Of a stretch of DNA of 64,000 bases, positions 59,778-64,000 are shown one piece after another. Numbering within the stretch: position 1 is the first letter of the stretch; each line of letters begins with the position of its first letter. The position numbers were made by a program, and so were the translations under genes. Source of the DNA: Ignavibacteria bacterium UBA2333 (GTDB lineage Bacteria; Bacteroidota; Ignavibacteria; Kapaibacteriales; Kapaibacteriaceae); the NCBI GenBank assembly GCA_002344895.1, contig DDUR01000034.1, forward strand, positions 1 through 64,000, given 5' to 3'. The notes below the pieces were generated by a model. That model had not been told where the DNA came from, searched no databases, and saw only the letters and a program-made list of their open reading frames with translations.

Positions 59778-61182
59778 GAATATCGTCAACCAAAATCTTA
59801 GATGTTCCGCGTAGTCCTTCGTAAAGGGCCTGCGAGCGTTTGCCTCGCTCTTGGTAAACACGTTTGTTCGAGATGACATCAGTGATCCATCGCCGTGCAT
59901 CTTCGGCGTTAGAGAGGACTGTGAGTAACCTCGCATCCGTCAAGATTGTCGCGTCACGTGAACGATCCGTACGTGGGCCGCACGCAACCGATCGGCCAAG
60001 CGCAGCAGGCTCGGCAAGGCTGTGAACTCCCGCACCGAAACCTCCGCCGACATAAGCTACGTCAGCGTGGAGATACATTTCCACGAGTCGCCCCATTACG
60101 TCTACGACGATGTTGCCAGAATGTGCTGCTCCGACCTTTGAAAATCGTTCTGCTCCAAACCTTTGTATACATCGAAGGACAGCTCCTTCGGTAGGCTCAT
60201 GAGGCACGACGATAAACTTCAAGTTGGCTTCTTGGTGGAGCGGTGAAAACAGATCTTCATCCAGAGGCCACGTGCTACCGAGAACGATGGTTATCTGCTC
60301 TGATTCACCGGGAGAAAGAGATTCACCAGGAGAAAGAGATTCACCGGGAGAAAGAGATTCACCGGGAGAAGGAGATTCACCGGGAGAAAGAGATTCACCG
60401 GGAGAAAGAGATTCACCGGGAGAAGGAGATTCACCGGGAGAATGGGATTCACCGGAAGAATGGGATTCACCGGGAGAATGGGATTCACCGGGAGAAAGAG
60501 ATTCACTGGGAGAAAGGGATTTACCGGGAGAGACTCGGTTCAGTCGGTCAAAAATGCGGTCGATGCGACTGTCTGGTAGATACAGGACGGGTTTTGTAAT
60601 GAGGGTCGATAACTCCGCGGCGTCCTGCTCCGTCATCGCCGTGATAGAATCAAGTTTAGTATAAATGTCTTGTATCCACGACCGTAGGAGACGTGAGCGT
60701 GCAGCAGATGGAAAGGTAGCGTTTACGAGTATTACATGGATGCCACGCTCACGGCATGCCCGCAGAGCCATAGGCCATACGTCATACCTGTTGATGATGA
60801 CAATATCTGGATCTATCCGACGAAAGAACGACCGTTGGCGCGCGAGCGTATCGACGGGCATATAAACAGCAGCATCGAAACACCTCTGCTTTGAAGCATG
60901 ATCATAACCTGACGGTGACGTGACGGAAACAATGACGTCGACCGTGAGATGTTGGCGCAACCGTTCGGCTATTGGTATAATTTGCTCCACTTCGCCCATG
61001 GAAGCAGCGTGGAACAATACACGCTGCCGGGCCATATTCCTCGCTGGTACATTGTTCAGGTCATCGGCTTCTTGTCTCGTTCTTCGACGAAGTTTGGAAT
61101 GAAAGGGGGCAATAAGGGGCAGGGATATCGCAACCATGGGCATCATCACCCACCGGTATACGACGTCAACGAACCACATCAC
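59749..61182 (-). CDS. waaA: 3-deoxy-D-manno-octulosonic acid transferase (KdtA/WaaA) with SPGE repeat insert
   Basis: Transfers Kdo to lipid A. N-terminal membrane anchor (about 1-25), first GT-B domain with VLFHAASMGEVEQ (catalytic Glu), NRYDVWPMAL in place of the enterobacterial ETELWPN (Bacteroidota enzymes have a similar KYDFW form), and VNATFPSAARSR. Thirteen 6-residue SPGES(L/H/P) units (218-294) sit exactly in the linker before the second domain (VLGSTWPLDED, VPHEPTEG, YVGGGFGAGVHSLAEPAALG). Length 477 aa against roughly 400-430 usual. It begins 3 nt after the enoyl-CoA hydratase stop. Confidence 0.92.
   Translation of the reverse strand: MMWFVDVVYRWVMMPMVAISLPLIAPFHSKLRRRTRQEADDLNNVPARNMARQRVLFHAASMGEVEQIIPIAERLRQHLTVDVIVSVTSPSGYDHASKQRCFDAAVYMPVDTLARQRSFFRRIDPDIVIINRYDVWPMALRACRERGIHVILVNATFPSAARSRLLRSWIQDIYTKLDSITAMTEQDAAELSTLITKPVLYLPDSRIDRIFDRLNRVSPGKSLSPSESLSPGESHSPGESHSSGESHSPGESPSPGESLSPGESLSPGESPSPGESLSPGESLSPGESLSPGESEQITIVLGSTWPLDEDLFSPLHQEANLKFIVVPHEPTEGAVLRCIQRFGAERFSKVGAAHSGNIVVDVMGRLVEMYLHADVAYVGGGFGAGVHSLAEPAALGRSVACGPRTDRSRDATILTDARLLTVLSNAEDARRWITDVISNKRVYQERGKRSQALYEGLRGTSKILVDDILIRLKNQTE
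60302..60535. repeat. Tandem 18-bp repeat coding SPGES(L/H/P)
   Basis: Thirteen head-to-tail 18-bp units with core TTCACCGGGAGAA on the plus strand. Inner units vary at the last three bases (AGA, GGA, TGG) and a few others; the last unit is most diverged. All are in frame in waaA. Confidence 0.97.
61107..61121 (+). repeat. GGGGC direct pair, 10-nt period
   Basis: AAAGGGGGCAATAAGGGGC near the 5' end of waaA, opposite the coding strand. Confidence 0.7.
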
Positions 61183-61185
61183 GGA

Positions 61186-61962
61186 CTATCGTCCCGTAAA
61201 AGTAGGCTGTCGTTTTTCGAGAAAGGCCTGTGTTCCCTCGGCAAAGTCCTCGGTTCCGCAGACCCGTCCGAAGATTGATGCTTCTGCATGCAGGCCCTCC
61301 AACAGCGAAAGGTCAGAAGCTATTCGTACGGCTTCGAGACATGCCTCAAGAGCGCGTGGAGCTTTTGATGCCAGAAGAGCGGCAAATGACTCAGTTGCCG
61401 ATAGGAGATCTGCCGCTGGAAGAACTCGATTGACGAGTCCAAGTCGTAGAGCTTCTTCTGCTGGAATCATTTCTCCTGAGAGAACTAGCTCAGTCGCCTT
61501 GGCCGGACCTACGAGTCGTACAAGACGTTGTGTACCGCCATAACCGGGAATGATGCCAAGATTAATCTCTGGTTGACCAAACTTGGCTGTTTCCGAGGCA
61601 AATCGGAGATGGCAGGCCATGGCAAGTTCGCATCCTCCACCGAGGGCAAATCCGTTAACGGCGGCGATCACGGGTTTGCCGAGACGTTCAATACGGGCTG
61701 TAACACGTTGGCCGCGCTCAGCAAATTGACGTCCCGTGCTCGACGTTTGCTCGTGGAGCTCAGAAATGTCAGCACCAGCGGCAAAGGCTTTCGGACCAGC
61801 CCCAGTAAGCACTACGCAACGTACGGTTGTATCGTTGTCTAGCTCCGAAAAAGCAGCGTCGAGATCGGCAAGCATCTCTGCATTAACGGCGTTGAGTTTG
61901 TCGGGGCGGTTGAGTGTTACGACGGCATATCCGTCGCGGCGATCAAGTGTCAGTGTCGTCAT
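61186..61962 (-). CDS. Enoyl-CoA hydratase/isomerase family protein
   Basis: Crotonase-fold enzyme of 258 aa. The oxyanion-hole segments AFAAGADISEL and NGFALGGGCELAMACHLRFAS, then GQPEINLGIIPGYGGTQRLVRLVG with the catalytic Glu pair region, match bacterial enoyl-CoA hydratases. Probable role in fatty-acid oxidation or butyryl-CoA metabolism. TAGGTTCG (61974-61967) ends 4 nt before the ATG. waaA follows in the same operon. Confidence 0.92.
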   Translation of the reverse strand: MTTLTLDRRDGYAVVTLNRPDKLNAVNAEMLADLDAAFSELDNDTTVRCVVLTGAGPKAFAAGADISELHEQTSSTGRQFAERGQRVTARIERLGKPVIAAVNGFALGGGCELAMACHLRFASETAKFGQPEINLGIIPGYGGTQRLVRLVGPAKATELVLSGEMIPAEEALRLGLVNRVLPAADLLSATESFAALLASKAPRALEACLEAVRIASDLSLLEGLHAEASIFGRVCGTEDFAEGTQAFLEKRQPTFTGR

Positions 61963-61966
61963 GGCG

Positions 61967-62030
61967 CGAACCTACGAAGTTCCTGTGCATAACACTACGT
62001 TGTCCTACGGGGAACGAGGGCCTACCTTTG
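61967..62030. promoter_or_regulatory. Divergent -7 elements of the enoyl-CoA hydratase and NAGPA genes
   Basis: Minus strand: TAGGTTCG (61974-61967), 4 nt before ATG 61962. Plus strand: TACCTTTG (62023-62030) with TTG at 62000-62002, a good -33/-7 pair, 13 nt before ATG 62044. Confidence 0.6.
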
Positions 62031-62043
62031 TACGTCTCGACGA

Positions 62044-63579
62044 ATGGGCATGATCAGGCACAGTAGTTCACCATATCGCCCTGTCGTCGCCGTCCTCGCC
62101 GCACTCGCCGTGTTGTTGACGAGCTTCGATGTGATACCGATGTCGGCTGCACCGTCGTCGTACGCTGTGCAGCAGCGCCGCGGACGTAGTGCACCGAGGT
62201 CACCGCGCGCGAAGCGTCCAAGGCAGACGGTCAAGAAGAAGTCCGCCAAAAGACCATCAACGAAACGATCTGGAAAACAACGTCGACGTGCACGTCGTGT
62301 TCGTGTGCGTACGACGCCAATGACGGCTCTACGGCCAATTCTCGAGCGCGAGTTGGGGCAAGGAATTCGGTATGCCGAATATCGTTCAAATGGATCCGTG
62401 CCAGTCGACGTTCACGTGCTGACAATGGATCGATCTGTTGTTGGTAATGCCGTTCGTATTGTGAAGGGTGAAGATCGTGCTGATGGTCTCGAACGACTAG
62501 GTGAAATGTACTCTCGATACGATTCTACGTCAGGACATACCGTCTTCGGAATGGTGAATGGCAACTTCTGGCGCGCTGTACGAAATACGTCCATCGGCCC
62601 ATGTGTTATCGATGGTGAGGTCGTAGAACTGAATTCGTATAAGAAGTGGTCAAGTGCATTTTTTGACGTCGGTAACACCCTATACATCGATACGTTTCGC
62701 ATTAGCGGAAGAATCGAGTGGAAGGGAAGATCATTTATGATCTCGAGTGTCAATAGGCGTATTGACAGCGGAATTGTCGTGTATAACTCCTATGCTGGTG
62801 GAACTGTGCCCAGCGTCCACGAGCGAGAACTTCGATCAGCGTTTGAGGAGGCGTTAAAAGAGACGTCAATGGTATCCGATGACTCCACGGAGATTGAGTT
62901 AACTCGTGAGCGTCTTAAGGAAGAGATAAGCCAGGCAAAACGTGAAGCCGACGTCGAGTTCCCAATGGTGAAGGTAGGTGTACGATATCTTCGATCTGCT
63001 GCGCTGAATGCACCTATCATCTGTCAGGTCCTCTCCATCGATTCCGGAACCGTTAATGTGCCGTTACGCGGAGCCGTAATCTCCTTTCCGAGGGCTGCAT
63101 TTGTATCAACGCTACCTCGTCCGGGTGATACGATTTCGATAGAGTATTCAACGAATTTGCACAGTTCCGTTCGCTTTATGAACGCTGTTTCAGGTACACC
63201 TCGTCTGGTGCGAAACGGTAAGGCTCGTCATGAAGCTTTCGATGAAGGATCAACTGGACGCAGATTTATTACCCATAATCTTGCTCGTACAGCTATCGGT
63301 ACCGATCGTAACAATACCCGAATTGTATTGGCTGCAATTGAGCCATCACAGTCAACACAGGGTACGATGGGAGCAACCTTGCAGCAAACAGCTGATGTAA
63401 TGCGATTACTCGGTTGTCATGATGCCATGAATCTTGACGGAGGCGGATCATCCGGTATGGTTGTTCAACGAGATCATGTCTTTTTTGATGGTATTGATCC
63501 AGCCACTCGTCGTGTGGGTGTTGGCCTGGCCATCGTAAAGCTTAGCCACGTTCTTCGTGGCCCTTCAACATCGCCCTGA
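62044..63579 (+). CDS. Phosphodiester glycosidase (NAGPA) domain secreted protein
   Basis: A 511-aa exported protein. N-terminal hydrophobic signal (about 13-35) is followed by a very basic stretch (QQRRGRSAPRSPRAKRP and on, about 45-90), then the NAGPA-type domain: VFGMVNGNFW, VIDGEVVELN, NLARTAIGTDRNNTRIVLAAIEPS and the hallmark MNLDGGGSSGMVV near the C terminus. Members cleave sugar phosphodiesters or act in exopolysaccharide metabolism. ATG 62044 or 62050. Confidence 0.85.
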   Translation: MGMIRHSSSPYRPVVAVLAALAVLLTSFDVIPMSAAPSSYAVQQRRGRSAPRSPRAKRPRQTVKKKSAKRPSTKRSGKQRRRARRVRVRTTPMTALRPILERELGQGIRYAEYRSNGSVPVDVHVLTMDRSVVGNAVRIVKGEDRADGLERLGEMYSRYDSTSGHTVFGMVNGNFWRAVRNTSIGPCVIDGEVVELNSYKKWSSAFFDVGNTLYIDTFRISGRIEWKGRSFMISSVNRRIDSGIVVYNSYAGGTVPSVHERELRSAFEEALKETSMVSDDSTEIELTRERLKEEISQAKREADVEFPMVKVGVRYLRSAALNAPIICQVLSIDSGTVNVPLRGAVISFPRAAFVSTLPRPGDTISIEYSTNLHSSVRFMNAVSGTPRLVRNGKARHEAFDEGSTGRRFITHNLARTAIGTDRNNTRIVLAAIEPSQSTQGTMGATLQQTADVMRLLGCHDAMNLDGGGSSGMVVQRDHVFFDGIDPATRRVGVGLAIVKLSHVLRGPSTSP

Positions 63580-63589
63580 GGTGCAAATC

Positions 63590-64000
63590 CTAGTCATACA
63601 AGAGATACTTCTTACGCCTCTGCAGAAAATCCGTGAGTCCGATAGACATTTCGCGATCGATTTCGTCAAAGGTGGCCTTCCGTCGTAACAGTGTCAATAA
63701 TTGAGATGAACCCGTAACCTTGGTTATCATCGACTCCGTTGAAGGACTCAAGGAATCTGGAACGATGTCTGGATATGTTGCCGAGAGGCGATGCAGAACA
63801 TACATGGCAAACCGAACGGGCCGTATTGAATCTACGCGAGCCCATTCAACGTGATATCCAGAACAGGTTGTACGTGCAAACCGTCCGACCGTTGGTGTGA
63901 ACTGTATATCTCGTAACAAGATTCCGTGTCGACGCCCCGCCGATACCAATACACTGTCATACAGGAGGCCTGGCCCACCAAGGATGGAGAAGGGGAGTGC
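63590..64000 (-). CDS. Exo-beta-N-acetylmuramidase NamZ / DUF1343 family, C-terminal part
   Basis: Partial gene: the frame is open to the right edge, so the 5' end lies beyond the window; 136 codons are visible. GILLRDIQFTPTVGRFARTTCSGYHVEW, the TVGS-like ITKVTGSSQLLTLL and the final FLQRRKKYLLYD match the end of NamZ/DUF1343 proteins, which remove N-acetylmuramic acid from peptidoglycan fragments. Convergent with the NAGPA gene, 10 nt apart. Confidence 0.8.
   Translation of the reverse strand, partial: ALPFSILGGPGLLYDSVLVSAGRRHGILLRDIQFTPTVGRFARTTCSGYHVEWARVDSIRPVRFAMYVLHRLSATYPDIVPDSLSPSTESMITKVTGSSQLLTLLRRKATFDEIDREMSIGLTDFLQRRKKYLLYD

Noticed and set aside
60302..60535. CRISPR-like array
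   Set aside because: Units are 18 bp head to tail without spacers, in frame within waaA, and no cas gene is present.
60224..60664. Long plus-strand frame rich in SPGERD over waaA
   Set aside because: It arises because the 18-bp repeat is quasi-palindromic and has no stop in any phase. The minus-strand frame carries the full KdtA family motifs on both sides.
2794..61121. GGGGC pairs as G-quadruplexes
   Set aside because: Only two G-runs per site; four nearby runs are needed for an intramolecular quadruplex.
1..64000. Integrated phage, transposon or genomic island
   Set aside because: No integrase, transposase, inverted terminal repeats or tRNA-flanking direct repeats seen; the single tRNA-Ser is flanked by housekeeping genes.

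Overview
The window reads as a chromosomal segment of a Gram-negative bacterium of the Bacteroidota/Chlorobiota/Ignavibacteriota (FCB) group. Four very large secreted proteins carry choice-of-anchor D (ASH) repeats, and at least three end in a type IX secretion (T9SS) type A sorting tail. Promoters resemble the Bacteroidota TAnnTTTG element. KdtA, MutL and GWxTD homologues are of FCB type, and base composition is close to balanced. Candidatus Kapabacteria or a relative is my best guess; the sequence alone does not prove it. Gene density is very high: no gap exceeds 300 bases, many neighbours overlap by 4 nt, and no transposon, prophage, CRISPR array or rRNA is visible.

Layout. 1-3.7 kb: plsY-gpsA (phospholipid entry), xseA-xseB (exonuclease VII), ispF (isoprenoids). 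3.7-7.7 kb: a membrane sensor kinase, ruvX and a GWxTD lipid/envelope-type protein. 7.7-10.4 kb: a small membrane protein, a GT2 glycosyltransferase and, divergently, a CrtC-like carotenoid hydratase, which together look like carotenoid end-group modification. 10.4-13.7 kb: mutL, a CpcT/CpeT-like secreted protein, an enoyl-ACP-reductase-like SDR. 13.7-18 kb (minus): cystathionine beta-synthase, ABC exporter, class I aldolase. 18-27.5 kb (minus): two tandem giant VWA/ASH surface proteins. 27.5-32 kb: Tat-exported LD-carboxypeptidase, tRNA-Ser(GGA), ECF sigma factor, LytR_C protein, rsfS, argS. 32-38 kb: thioredoxin-like protein, a DUF4505-thioesterase fusion, metallophosphoesterase, M20 amidohydrolase, dapF, inositol monophosphatase. 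38-41 kb: polysaccharide export pair (Wza-like, Wzz-like). 41-46 kb: alarmone hydrolase, recN, hflX, OstA/LptA-like protein. 46-51 kb: giant IgGFc-binding-like/ASH protein and an outer-membrane barrel. 51-53.4 kb: HIT protein, ksgA, PAP2 phosphatase. 53.6-58.1 kb: a 1508-residue surface protein with codon use typical of very high expression. 58.2-64 kb: sorbosone-dehydrogenase-like protein, kdtA, enoyl-CoA hydratase, NAGPA-type phosphodiester glycosidase, and the 3' part of a NamZ/DUF1343 gene.

Three patterns cut across the genes. (1) A TAnnTTYG-like -7 element lies only 3-7 nt upstream of many start codons, often in mirrored pairs between divergent genes 36-49 nt apart, so leaderless transcripts appear common. 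The same element lies 7 nt before the tRNA gene. (2) About 15 direct pairs of GGGGC, usually flanked by A and 9-12 nt apart, are scattered inside and between unrelated genes on both strands. (3) A quasi-palindromic SPGE-coding repeat is expanded in frame in two different envelope glycosyltransferases, in opposite orientation relative to the gene. These three, and the family of giant surface proteins, are the most unusual contents.
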